Source: Bacteroidota bacterium
Lineage (GTDB): Bacteria; Bacteroidota; Ignavibacteria; Ignavibacteriales; Ignavibacteriaceae
Direction: 5' to 3'
Assembly: GCA_023433685.1 (NCBI GenBank)
Contig: JAEYUD010000102.1
Coordinates: 1-16,482, forward strand
Length of the DNA: 16,482 nt
Under the pieces are notes generated by a model that was not told the origin of the DNA, did no database searches, and was given only the letters and a program-made list of their open reading frames with translations. The position numbers and the translations under genes were made by a program. This document shows positions 1-7,110 of the stretch, piece by piece. Each line of letters begins with the position of its first letter. Within the stretch, counting starts at the first letter, position 1.

Positions 1-160
1 CATACATACCGTAGAGAACACGGCGGTGAACGGGTTTCAACCCGTCACGAACATCCGGTAAAGCACTCGATACGAAAACCGACATCGAATAATCGATGTA
101 CGAAGATTTTAATTCCTCCTCAAGAGAAACCGGAATTATTTTATCAAACATACTTGACAT
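1..160 (-). CDS. gyrA: DNA gyrase subunit A, N-terminal 53 residues (partial, runs off the window)
   Basis: GyrA is the breakage-reunion subunit of DNA gyrase, which introduces negative supercoils with GyrB. Only the N-terminal arm is visible. Translating the minus strand from the ATG at 160-158 gives 53 residues with no stop. They include the characteristic opening (LEEELKSSYIDYSMSV, residues 13-28) and the segment SALPDVRDGLKPVHRRVLYG (32-51), conserved in type IIA topoisomerase A subunits. The catalytic tyrosine lies outside the window. An AAAGG at 173-169 could serve as a ribosome binding site. The gene follows gyrB on the same strand after 108 bases, the usual gyrB-gyrA order. The identification is secure although the piece is short; ParC is the only serious alternative, and the gyrB linkage argues against it. 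Confidence 0.93.
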   Translation of the reverse strand, partial: MSSMFDKIIPVSLEEELKSSYIDYSMSVFVSSALPDVRDGLKPVHRRVLYGMY

Positions 161-208
161 AAAAATAACCTTTATTTAAAACTTAAAATCAAACCCAAAA
201 ACGGGTAA

Positions 209-268
209 CCCCATCGGGGCAAGGCGGTTAAAAAATCTCACCACTCGAAACTCGCCACTCACCACTGA
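209..268. repeat. gyrB-gyrA spacer: short hairpin and degenerate heptamer repeat
   Basis: The spacer between the gyrB stop and gyrA contains a small inverted repeat, CCCC-ATC-GGGG (209-219). A second weak one lies beside it (CCC 194-196 with GGG 203-205). At 242-268 there is a run of degenerate seven-base units: CACTCGA, AACTCGC, CACTCAC and CACTGA. No good terminator with a T-tract is seen, so read-through from gyrB into gyrA is plausible. Confidence 0.45.
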
Positions 269-2266
269 TCAAACATCCAAATTCTTAACATATTTGGCGT
301 TTCGTTCAATGAACTGCCTTCTCGGCTCAACGCTGTCGCCCATCAGCACTTCAAAAAGCCTGTTGGCATCGGCTGCCGACTCAAGCGTAACCTGAAGCAG
401 TGTTCTTGTTTCGGGGTTCATGGTGGTTTCCCAGAGCTGTTCAGGGTTCATCTCACCGAGACCTTTGTAACGGGAAATGACAACACCTTTGATGTTTCCT
501 TCATCATCGTACTCTTGATTCTCTTCAGAGACCACGGCACCTTTTTTGGATGCCACGCGGAGCCTTTTAAGGATGTCATCCCGCTCCCTCTCATCGAAAG
601 CGTAGAATTCTTCACGCCCTTTCTTAACCTTGTACAAGGGTGGCTGGGCGATATAAACCCTTCCGGTGATGATCAAAGGCTGCATGTACCTGTAAAGGAA
701 TGTCAGCAGAAGCGTTCTGATGTGGCTGCCGTCAACGTCGGCATCGGTCATGAGGATCAGTTTTCCGTATCTGATCTTGCCGAGGTCAAGTTCGGGAAGT
801 ATACCGCAACCCATCGCCGCGATGATCGCCTGGATCTCATTGTTTTCAAGAATTTTATGAAGTTTTGCCTTTTCAACATTGATGATCTTGCCTCTTAGAG
901 GAAGTATCGCCTGAAACCTTCTGTCTCTTCCCTGTTTGGCAGAGCCACCCGCCGAGTCACCCTCGACGATGTAAACTTCACAGTGCTCAGGGTCGGTTAT
1001 CGAACAGTCGGCAAGCTTTCCGGGGAGGTCAAAACTGTCCAGGGCGTTCTTTCTTCTGGCGAGGTCGCGTGCTTTTCTCGCGGCTTCGCGGGCTTCAGCC
1101 GCTCTCAGTGATTTTTCAATAATTTTTTTACCCACACCAGGGTTTTCTTCGAGAAACTCGGCGAGTTTCTCATTAACGAGCGTTTCAACAGCTGATTTGG
1201 TCTCACTGTTTCCGAGCTTGGTTTTGGTCTGTCCCTCAAACTGGGGTTCCATCACCTTGACCGAGATAACTGCTGTAAGCCCCTCCCTGAAGTCGTCACC
1301 CGAGAGGGTTATCTTCGAGTTTTTCATCAGGTTGTTCTTGGCGGCATAGTTGTTCATCGTTCTGGTGAGGGCAGCCTTGTAACCGACAAGGTGTGTACCG
1401 CCTTCGTGCGTGTTGATGTTATTTACATAAGAGGAGATGTTCTCTGAAAATTCTTCATTGTATCTGAAAGCGATCTCGATCGGTGTGCCGTCTTTTTCAC
1501 CCTCAATGTATATTGTGCTGTGAAGCGGCTTTCTGCTTTCATCCATGTAATCGATGAATTCAACAAGTCCACCCTTGAAGTGAAATGTATCTTCCTCCTC
1601 CAAACCTTCGCGTGTATCTTTACAGCCGATGGTTACATTCTTGTTCAGATACGCAAGCTCACGCATACGGGAAATGACGGTATCGTACTTAAAGTTAACC
1701 GACTTGAATATTTCATCATCGGGCATGAAAGTTACTTTTGTGCCTGTAGCGTCGGTTTTTGAGGTCCCGATCACTTTGAGCGGTGTATACACTTCACCCC
1801 GGCGGAACTCCATGAAATAGATTTTTTTGTCTCTTCTCACTTCAACTTTCAGCCACTTCGAAAGGGCGTTCACAACGGAAACACCCACTCCGTGGAGACC
1901 ACCGGAAACCTTGTAAGAGTTCTTGTCGAACTTGCCACCCGCGTGAAGCACGGTCATAACCACTTCGAGTGCCGACCTCTGCTCTTCCGGGTGGAGATCA
2001 ACGGGAATACCGCGACCGTTATCGTCAACCGAGACGCTGCTGTCTTTGTTAATTGTTACGGTGATCGTATCGCAATATCCGGCGAGGGCCTCATCGATAC
2101 TGTTGTCAACCACTTCATTAATGAGGTGGTGCAGACCTCTTACGCCGACATCACCGATGTACATGGCGGGTCTTTTTCTTACCGCCTCAAGTCCTTTCAG
2201 TACGTTAATACTGGAGGCACTATAGTCGCTCCCGTTTCCGTTCGGGATCTCGTTGTGTTCACTCAT
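269..2266 (-). CDS. gyrB: DNA gyrase subunit B
   Basis: GyrB is the ATPase subunit of gyrase; it drives ATP-dependent negative supercoiling with GyrA in the cytoplasm. The 665-residue protein opens with a GHKL ATPase domain: YIGDVGVRGLHHLINEVVDN contains the catalytic Glu51 and Mg-binding Asn55, DNGRGIP (82-88) is the ATP-binding loop, and SGGLHGVG is the lid glycine motif. The transducer domain follows. The TOPRIM domain has EGDSAGG near residue 435 and the acidic DADVDGSH near 508. The conserved GyrB tail RYKGLGEMNPEQLWETTMNP is present. The length matches compact GyrB proteins without the extra domain found in enterobacteria. The ATG at 2266 lies 21 bases after the DUF721 gene. ParE is a remote alternative; linkage to recF, dnaN and gyrA favours GyrB. 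Confidence 0.97.
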   Translation of the reverse strand: MSEHNEIPNGNGSDYSASSINVLKGLEAVRKRPAMYIGDVGVRGLHHLINEVVDNSIDEALAGYCDTITVTINKDSSVSVDDNGRGIPVDLHPEEQRSALEVVMTVLHAGGKFDKNSYKVSGGLHGVGVSVVNALSKWLKVEVRRDKKIYFMEFRRGEVYTPLKVIGTSKTDATGTKVTFMPDDEIFKSVNFKYDTVISRMRELAYLNKNVTIGCKDTREGLEEEDTFHFKGGLVEFIDYMDESRKPLHSTIYIEGEKDGTPIEIAFRYNEEFSENISSYVNNINTHEGGTHLVGYKAALTRTMNNYAAKNNLMKNSKITLSGDDFREGLTAVISVKVMEPQFEGQTKTKLGNSETKSAVETLVNEKLAEFLEENPGVGKKIIEKSLRAAEAREAARKARDLARRKNALDSFDLPGKLADCSITDPEHCEVYIVEGDSAGGSAKQGRDRRFQAILPLRGKIINVEKAKLHKILENNEIQAIIAAMGCGILPELDLGKIRYGKLILMTDADVDGSHIRTLLLTFLYRYMQPLIITGRVYIAQPPLYKVKKGREEFYAFDERERDDILKRLRVASKKGAVVSEENQEYDDEGNIKGVVISRYKGLGEMNPEQLWETTMNPETRTLLQVTLESAADANRLFEVLMGDSVEPRRQFIERNAKYVKNLDV

Positions 2267-2287
2267 TTTAATTCCATTATTCCGGTT

Positions 2288-2575
2288 TTATCTTGAAAAC
2301 TTTATTTGCTTTACTTTGTCGCTTTTGAACCAGGTGTTCATTTTGTTGATCAGCAGCTCCTCGTTGAACTTCAGTTCATTTTTAAGGGCGGGGTTGTCAA
2401 CTTTAATTGTAAGAATTCCTTTGTCATACTTGTCGGGAAGCACATGCCCCGCCAGCTCCGGAAAGATGAGAAAGAAGTTCTCGTAGATCTCTTCTTTTTC
2501 CATCACCTCCCGTACTTTGTGAAATGCCGGGTCGTTTTTTATTACCTCACCAACGGAGGTTACTATCTTTTTCAA
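2288..2575 (-). CDS. DUF721 / DciA-like protein, probable replicative helicase loader or helper
   Basis: This is a 95-residue DUF721-family protein. Members called DciA are thought to load or assist the replicative helicase DnaB in the many bacteria without DnaC/DnaI. Visible family signs are FPELAGHVLPDKYDKG (residues 38-53), equivalent to the W-x-E-(I/L)-VG motif, then LTIKVDNPALKNEL and a final LLINKMNTWF...IKF strand pair. The start is a TTG at 2575; a TGA stands two codons upstream in frame, so translation cannot begin further out. No strong ribosome binding site is visible. It sits between recF and gyrB, as does the DUF721 gene of actinobacterial origin regions (dnaN-recF-DUF721-gyrB-gyrA). 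The family call is firm; helicase loading is inferred from the family, and the protein is shorter than many DciA proteins. Confidence 0.82.
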   Translation of the reverse strand: MKKIVTSVGEVIKNDPAFHKVREVMEKEEIYENFFLIFPELAGHVLPDKYDKGILTIKVDNPALKNELKFNEELLINKMNTWFKSDKVKQIKFSR

Positions 2576-2596
2576 GTGTCAGGTATTTTAAATGTT

Positions 2597-2726
2597 ACAC
2601 AGATAACACGGATTTTACAAGGATTTCGCAGATTCAATTTCGTTAATCTCCGGCAGAAAATGTCCGAACAAAAAATCTCCCTTTAATCCTTGGAATCTGT
2701 GTTTAATCTGTGAAATCCGTGTAACC
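2597..2726. repeat. Inverted pair of nonamer tetrads in the recF-DUF721 spacer
   Basis: The gap between recF and the DUF721 gene is nearly filled by a structured repeat. The left arm (2597-2634) reads as four nine-base units with a two-base insert in the middle: ACACAGATA, ACACGGATT, (TT), ACAAGGATT, TCGCAGATT. The right arm (2685-2722), read on the opposite strand, has the same 9+9+2+9+9 design: ACACGGATT, TCACAGATT, (AA), ACACAGATT, CCAAGGATT. The consensus unit is about WCACRGATT. The arms are separated by 50 unrelated bases. The RNA could fold into a long imperfect stem, which may affect transcription from recF to DUF721. No protein-coding content is evident. Confidence 0.75.
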
Positions 2727-2728
2727 TT

Positions 2729-3817
2729 TTACTTTAAAACTACAACAGAGTCGTTCTCATCGCGGGAGAGGAAACGGTAATTCGTAAAATCGGTAAGCGT
2801 AATGAACGCCTGCCCCACTTCCTTTAAGTACTCACTGATGGCAACGGAACGGTTGGTATCAAGCTCGCCGAAAACATCATCAAGCAGAAAGAACGGCGTG
2901 TTCTTGAGTATCCTTTTAAGATAGAAGAACTGCGCGAACTTCAGCGCCACCTGAAAGGTTTTGTGCTGCCCCTGCGAACCGTATGTGCGCAGTGAATTCC
3001 CGTTAATACTGAACGCGAGGTCATCCTTGTGCGGACCCACGAGGTTTGTCCCCCGCCTGATCTCATTCTCCCTGTTGGCGGCAATTCCCGCCATAAAAAC
3101 TTTTTTAACGTCATCCCCTTCACGCGCGAAAGAATCGTAATAAACGCGGGGTATCTCTTGGTTGTTCATGATATGGGAGTATGACCCAGAGAGGTAGTCT
3201 TTGAACTCGGCGACGAACTTCCGTCTCATTTCAATGAGTTGTGATCCCGAGTTGACCAGCTTTTCGTCCCATGCCTCGAGCTGATCGAGAAGGTCTTTTT
3301 GTCTGTATTCTTTCAACCTGTTTAAGAGGGATGATCTTTGCTTAAGGGTACGGTTGTAGTCAAGAAGTGTATCCAGATACATTTCGCTCGACTGTGAGAT
3401 CACCTGATCCACGAACTTCCTCCTGTCAGCCGGGTAACCGTGTGTCAGTTCCAGATCGGCAGGGGTTAAAACCACCACCGGGAACTTGCCGATTATCTCG
3501 GACGCGCGTGAAAGTTGCTTTCCGTCCTTAAAATAAACCCGTTTGTTCTCCTCCCTGCTGTAGTAGATCCTCACTTTATGCGAAGTGAAGCTTTCAATGT
3601 GGGAGGTCACTTCATAAGAACCGGACTCGAAATTCACGATCTCGGAGTCCGGGCTTGATCTGAAGCTTTTCGTGGTACAGATAAGGTAAATTGCCTCAAG
3701 TACCGTTGTTTTTCCAATTCCGTTACCCCCTACAAGATAGTTCAGGGCGGGGGAGAATTCAAATTTCGAGTCGTTGTGCTTTCTGAAATTTTTCAGTTCC
3801 AGCGACTTTAATATCAT
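2729..3817 (-). CDS. recF: DNA replication and repair protein RecF
   Basis: RecF is an SMC-like ATPase that, with RecO and RecR, directs RecA onto gapped DNA during replication-fork repair. The 362-residue length is normal for the family. The N-terminus MILKSLELKNFRKHNDSKF is typical of RecF, and Walker A is GGNGIGKTT (about residues 29-37). The middle arm region carries the family segment ADRRKFVDQVI. An LVGPHKDDL motif and the C-terminal signature YGSQGQHKTFQVALKFAQ precede Walker B, FFLLDDVFGELD. The ATG at 3817 overlaps the dnaN stop by four bases (ATGA), so translation is probably coupled to dnaN. The long inverted nonamer repeat starts just after its stop codon. Confidence 0.97.
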   Translation of the reverse strand: MILKSLELKNFRKHNDSKFEFSPALNYLVGGNGIGKTTVLEAIYLICTTKSFRSSPDSEIVNFESGSYEVTSHIESFTSHKVRIYYSREENKRVYFKDGKQLSRASEIIGKFPVVVLTPADLELTHGYPADRRKFVDQVISQSSEMYLDTLLDYNRTLKQRSSLLNRLKEYRQKDLLDQLEAWDEKLVNSGSQLIEMRRKFVAEFKDYLSGSYSHIMNNQEIPRVYYDSFAREGDDVKKVFMAGIAANRENEIRRGTNLVGPHKDDLAFSINGNSLRTYGSQGQHKTFQVALKFAQFFYLKRILKNTPFFLLDDVFGELDTNRSVAISEYLKEVGQAFITLTDFTNYRFLSRDENDSVVVLK

Positions 3818-4923
3818 ATTGTGTTTAAGCGCGTAGGCATGAGGAGCATCAGCAGTTCCTCATTCTCATCCTGTTTTAATGGTTTAAATATAGCCGCCTT
3901 CGAGGGGGAGACCAGTTCAACCACGAGGTCGTCGCAGTTAAGGTTGTTCAGTATCTCGAAGAGTGATTCGGTTTTGAAACCTATGGTGAATTTTTCGCCG
4001 ATATAGTTTGCCGGAACGGCTTCATCAGCCTTGCTTCCGCTCTCCTGATCTTCTGTGTTAAGCTGTATTCCTTCCTTGTCAAGCGACATCTTCACCAACT
4101 GGAAGTTCTTGTTGCTTAAAAGCATCATTCTGCGTGTGGCAGAAACAAAGGGTGCCTTGCTTATCGTCAGTTTGTTCGGTCCATCCTGAGGAATAACCGC
4201 GTTGTACTCGGGGAATTTGTGCTCGATCAGTCTCGATACCATTTTGGTGGTGCCTGACTCAACGAACATGCCACCGGAAGTGTATTTGAATGATACATTT
4301 CCCTCTTCCAGCAATTTGACGAGGATATTCACTGTTTTACCGGGAACCACTATTGCCGTCGGTTCATCATGCCTGATGCCGGTAGCAGAATATTTTACCA
4401 ATTTATGAGCATCTGTAGCAACGAAGTGGGTGCCGTCTTCCCTCATATCGATCAGAACACCGGTCATCGAAACGCGGGCGGAGTCCCTGCTTACAGCGAA
4501 AGAGGCCGACTGAAGAGCTTTCTTCAGTATCTTCGCGTCGATATCGAGAACCTTGTCGGTCTCAATCGACTTGAAGCCGGGGAAATTATCAGGGGAGGCA
4601 TAATTAAAATTATAGTGACCCATATCGGTCTTCATAACGATCTTTTGGTCTTCTATCACCACCCTGACGAGAGTATCACCGAGGGATTTGACAAAATCGC
4701 TGAGAAGTTTTCCCTTAACAATGAAACGCGCTGACTCATCGCAGGTCACATTGTCTTTGGCGCTGATCGCCACTTCATGGTCATTTGCAGTAAGGGTAAG
4801 TTCGCCGTTACCAAACTCAACAAGAATGTTCTCGAGAATCGGCATCGGAGTGCGCAGCGGAACTGCAGGGAGCACTTTCGTTATCAGCTTGTCAAAAGCT
4901 ATACTGTTGATGGTAAATTGCAT
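3814..4923 (-). CDS. dnaN: DNA polymerase III beta subunit (sliding clamp)
   Basis: DnaN forms the ring-shaped dimeric clamp that holds DNA polymerase III and repair factors on DNA. From the ATG at 4923 it is 369 residues, the usual length, with three clamp folds in tandem. Visible markers are the N-terminal MQFTINSIAFDKLITKVLPA, the LRTPMPILENI segment of domain 1, FVATDAHKLVKYS in domain 2, and the C-terminal MLLMPTRL, which lines the peptide-binding pocket. An in-frame TTG lies seven codons further upstream (4944), but GAGG stands nine bases before the ATG at 4923 and the protein family begins at MQF, so I place the start there. It is the first gene of the leftward replication operon; dnaA is not next to it. 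Confidence 0.96.
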   Translation of the reverse strand: MQFTINSIAFDKLITKVLPAVPLRTPMPILENILVEFGNGELTLTANDHEVAISAKDNVTCDESARFIVKGKLLSDFVKSLGDTLVRVVIEDQKIVMKTDMGHYNFNYASPDNFPGFKSIETDKVLDIDAKILKKALQSASFAVSRDSARVSMTGVLIDMREDGTHFVATDAHKLVKYSATGIRHDEPTAIVVPGKTVNILVKLLEEGNVSFKYTSGGMFVESGTTKMVSRLIEHKFPEYNAVIPQDGPNKLTISKAPFVSATRRMMLLSNKNFQLVKMSLDKEGIQLNTEDQESGSKADEAVPANYIGEKFTIGFKTESLFEILNNLNCDDLVVELVSPSKAAIFKPLKQDENEELLMLLMPTRLNTI

Positions 4924-5154
4924 GTATGATATCCTCTTAATCAAGACTTTAAAAATACGGAATTTTTGCGAGATAACAAGGTTTTAACGGAAGTTCAGAT
5001 TCCCGTTTTAACGGGCTTTCCATGCCTTTTAATGAGAAAACTCAATACACGTGATTGTTTTTGGTGGGGGTACTTTAGATCGGGCGCATTTACAGTGTAT
5101 AAGGAACCGGTTTCAATCCAGAGGTTTGATCGAACAGTGTAAGAACTCCCCGCG
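4924..5154. other. Leader region upstream of dnaN
   Basis: This 231-base gap lies between the peptidase remnant and dnaN. It contains a small palindrome, CCCGTT-TT-AACGGG (5002-5015), without a T-tract. I looked for DnaA boxes (TTATCCACA-like) and found none. The dnaN promoter must lie here or further upstream, but I cannot place it with confidence. Confidence 0.4.
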
Positions 5155-5592
5155 TTACAACCTGCAACTGAACTTGATTCCAAGCTCTTTTTCCATCTGG
5201 AAATCATCTATTACTGTCTGAGTAAACAGCCGGCTGTTCTTCCGAATCATTAAACGATAGTAATCAGGCCCACCGTTTGCTTCCTTTACATCTTTGGAAG
5301 GTATCTGTTTAAATTTTGCAGTAATTTCCTCTTTTAATGAAAAAAATATCTTACGAGGCAGTGCATTCAACTCAAATAATCTGATCAGGAGGGCGTAAGA
5401 ACTAACCCCAAACTGTTTTGCAAGTTTCTCAACGCCATCAAGTTTGGAAACCTCAAAATCACTCAATTTTGCGCGCAGATTATCCGCGGGCATAAGGACA
5501 TTGGCAGCCACCCGGTTGCAAAAGGTTTCTGTACCCATATAAATGTCTTGATTGATCCCGGATTGCTCGTAGAGAAGAATCTGTATTAGCAC
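5155..5592 (-). pseudogene. C-terminal remnant of an ImmA/IrrE-type metallopeptidase
   Basis: ImmA/IrrE peptidases are zinc proteases that usually cleave repressors, often those of mobile elements. This reading frame matches only the second half of the family. It has the third zinc-ligand region ETFCNRVAANVLMP, then LAKQFGVSSYALLIRLFELNALP, the usual helix after it, and GGPDYYRLMIRKNSRLFTQTVIDDF, the typical C-terminal segment. The N-terminal part, including the HExxH zinc helix, is missing. The only good candidate start is a GTG (5592) in an unlikely context. The frame is open further upstream and reads TLFE (5619-5608), then a dozen unrelated residues, before ILLYEQSGI. An intact relative would read roughly TLFHExxHILL there, so the break seems to fall within the active-site helix. 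It lies 38 bases after the Fic gene. Probably inactive. Confidence 0.75.
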
Positions 5593-5630
5593 GCAAGTAC
5601 TATTACATTCAAATAAAGTCTTTCGGTACC

Positions 5631-6761
5631 CTACCCCCTCAGAACATCCATATACTCCCTGAAAATGAATATCCTGTTCCGTTTGTAGCCTGTAACCTCG
5701 AAGAGAACATTGGCTTTTTCGAAATCACTGATGAGCGAGATGGCAGATTTCAGGGACACGCCGAGGAAGTCTTTCACTTCTGATGTGCTGACAACGGGCC
5801 GGGTGAAGAGGTGGTCGAGCAATTTGGAGGCATTTCCAGATTTTCTGCCGAGAGGGGCAATGAATCCGGTCGTGATCCTCTCTTTAAGTTCGACAATCGC
5901 TTTCAGAGAGACAACAGCTTCGCGTGATGTGGTACTCAAGGCGGTGAGAAAAAATGTAACCCAACCTTCAAGGTCGCCTTTTTCTCTAACCAGGGTTAAT
6001 TTATCGTAGTAAAGGGCACGATATTTCTCAAAATAGACTGAGATGTGAAGAAGTGGTCGCTCAAGCATTCCCTGACTCGCGAGATAAAGGGGAATGAGGA
6101 GCCGCCCGATCCTGCCGTTTCCATCCAGAAAGGGGTGAATGGTCTCGAACTGATAATGCGCGATAGCTGCCTTGATAACTACAGGGAGAGTTATTGAATC
6201 GTTGTGCAAGAACTTCTCAAGATCAGACATCAGATCACCGATATGCTCTGCCGATGGCGGAACGAATATCGCCGTATTGATCGATGACCCTCCGATCCAG
6301 TTCTGAGACCTGCGGAATTCACCCGGTCCCTTGTGCCTGCCCCGGACATGGGAGAGGAGTATTTTATGTGTCTCTTTCAAAAGTCTGCTTGAAACAGGAA
6401 GTCTCTCCATTCTTTCGAGCGCGAAGTTCATCGCGTCAAGATACTTCCGGGTTTCCATCCAGTCGTCCCTGAACTCGGGATCGATGTCGAGCTCATTGTA
6501 GAAAGCTTCCTGAATATTGGTTTTGGTTCCCTCTATCCTGCTTGAGGTAACGGCCTCTTTGGTGACATAAGATTGAATGAAGAGACTTACATCAGGAACA
6601 TACCTCGCGAACGAATTAAGTTCACCAAGGCTTAAGGCCACCTGTTCAACCAGTTCGATGATCCGCGGATCACTGATCTGCCACTCCCTGTTTATCTGTG
6701 AGGGAAGGAAGTATCGGTACTGATTTCCGGTACGGTAACTACCGGGAATGAATTTGTTCAT
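5631..6761 (-). CDS. Fic family protein (probable AMP-transferase) with C-terminal winged helix
   Basis: Fic proteins transfer AMP or another nucleotide moiety to hydroxyl side chains of target proteins. The 376-residue protein has a Fic_N-type N-terminal region. An inhibitory motif of the (S/T)xxxE(G/N) type follows (SSRIEG, 73-78), placing it in class II, where the glutamate blocks productive ATP binding in cis. The catalytic motif HPFLDGNGRIGR (209-220) is complete, with His209 as the general base. The final 65 residues or so, from LLDHLFTRPVVSTSEVKDFL, look like a winged helix, suggesting DNA binding. The start at 6761 has no clear ribosome binding site. Upstream lie four identical palindromes in 40-base register, which the winged helix may bind for autoregulation. 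The cellular target is unknown. A role in toxin-antitoxin behaviour is possible, but no separate antitoxin gene is seen. Confidence 0.9.
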   Translation of the reverse strand: MNKFIPGSYRTGNQYRYFLPSQINREWQISDPRIIELVEQVALSLGELNSFARYVPDVSLFIQSYVTKEAVTSSRIEGTKTNIQEAFYNELDIDPEFRDDWMETRKYLDAMNFALERMERLPVSSRLLKETHKILLSHVRGRHKGPGEFRRSQNWIGGSSINTAIFVPPSAEHIGDLMSDLEKFLHNDSITLPVVIKAAIAHYQFETIHPFLDGNGRIGRLLIPLYLASQGMLERPLLHISVYFEKYRALYYDKLTLVREKGDLEGWVTFFLTALSTTSREAVVSLKAIVELKERITTGFIAPLGRKSGNASKLLDHLFTRPVVSTSEVKDFLGVSLKSAISLISDFEKANVLFEVTGYKRNRIFIFREYMDVLRG

Positions 6762-6801
6762 AGTCGCAAACCGTTTTGGATAGTGTCATTCTCAGCTCAA
6801 A

Positions 6802-6822
6802 AAATTACCAATGCGGTAATTT
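6802..6822. promoter_or_regulatory. Palindrome upstream of the Fic gene
   Basis: A perfect inverted repeat, AAATTACC-AATGC-GGTAATTT, lies 40 bases upstream of the Fic start. Its right arm overlaps the first unit of the 40-base repeat array. It differs in sequence from the array palindromes, so it may bind a different protein, or be a diverged site. Its position suggests an operator overlapping the Fic promoter. Confidence 0.55.
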
Positions 6823-6963
6823 ACTTTCAAGCCCGAAAGTAAAGCACAAAATAATATAATTTACTTTAACCTGCAAAAGTAAATTATAAATTGTCATAAT
6901 TTACTTTTAAGCCTGAAAGTAAAGTATAAATTTCCATAATTTACTTTTAAGCCCGAAAGTAAA
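6818..6963. repeat. Array of four palindromic operator-like sites with exact 40-base period
   Basis: Four units begin at 6818, 6858, 6898 and 6938. Each contains perfect eight-base arms, TTTACTTT and AAAGTAAA, around an eight-base centre. Cores lie at 6820-6843, 6860-6883, 6900-6923 and 6940-6963. The centres are CAAGCCCG, AACCTGCA, TAAGCCTG and TAAGCCCG. The 16-base AT-rich linkers are also related (TATAAATT followed by CAT in units 2 and 3). Conserved arms with drifting centres and constant spacing are what one expects of protein-binding sites. Forty bases is roughly four helical turns, putting the sites near the same DNA face. The array lies between the divergent Fic gene and bamD, with its near end 56 bases from the Fic start. 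An origin or iteron role is an alternative. Confidence 0.8.
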
Positions 6964-6976
6964 GTAAAGCCCCCAA

Positions 6977-7073
6977 AACTCACAACTCACTCTGCCGAAG
7001 GTGGATCATCCTTCATCCCTCAGCCTTCAGCCAAAAAACTAATAGCTAATAGCTAACAGCTAATAGCTAAATA
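6977..7073. repeat. Cluster of three short heptanucleotide tandem repeats
   Basis: Three unrelated seven-base tandem repeats stand side by side. AACTCAC occurs twice (6977-6990). TCATCCT/TCATCCC/TCAGCCT/TCAGCCA occurs as four degenerate copies (7006-7033). CTAATAG occurs as four copies, one with a mismatch (7039-7066), plus a partial fifth to 7073. Nothing here codes for protein. Repeats of this type resemble the short tandemly repeated heptamers known from other bacterial intergenic regions. Confidence 0.7.
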
Positions 7074-7102
7074 ATCCCCTTTCCCACCTTGAGGGCATTT
7101 CG

Positions 7103-7110
7103 TAAATTTG
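7103..7110 (+). promoter_or_regulatory. Possible -10 element of the bamD promoter (TAnnTTTG type)
   Basis: TAAATTTG matches the Bacteroidota -10 consensus TAnnTTTG and ends 26 bases before the bamD start codon. A TTG at 7089-7091 is too close to be a regular -33 element, so the assignment rests on the -10 match and position only. Confidence 0.4.

Noticed and set aside
515..2686. Several plus-strand reading frames opposite gyrB and DUF721
   Set aside because: They are antisense shadows of clearly identified genes; none shows a domain.
4924..4944. Upstream TTG start for dnaN adding seven residues
   Set aside because: The ATG at 4923 has GAGG nine bases upstream and fits the family's N-terminus; the extension MIKRISY does not.
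4924..5154. oriC with DnaA boxes upstream of dnaN
   Set aside because: No sequence close to TTATCCACA or its complement was found in this stretch.
4995..5207. 70-residue minus-strand reading frame between dnaN and the peptidase remnant
   Set aside because: It overlaps the 3' end of the peptidase frame, has no recognisable motif or ribosome binding site, and has the composition of chance translation.
6818..6963. The 40-base repeat array as a CRISPR
   Set aside because: The linkers are only about 16 bases, related to each other and AT-rich, and the core is a short perfect palindrome; no cas gene is present.
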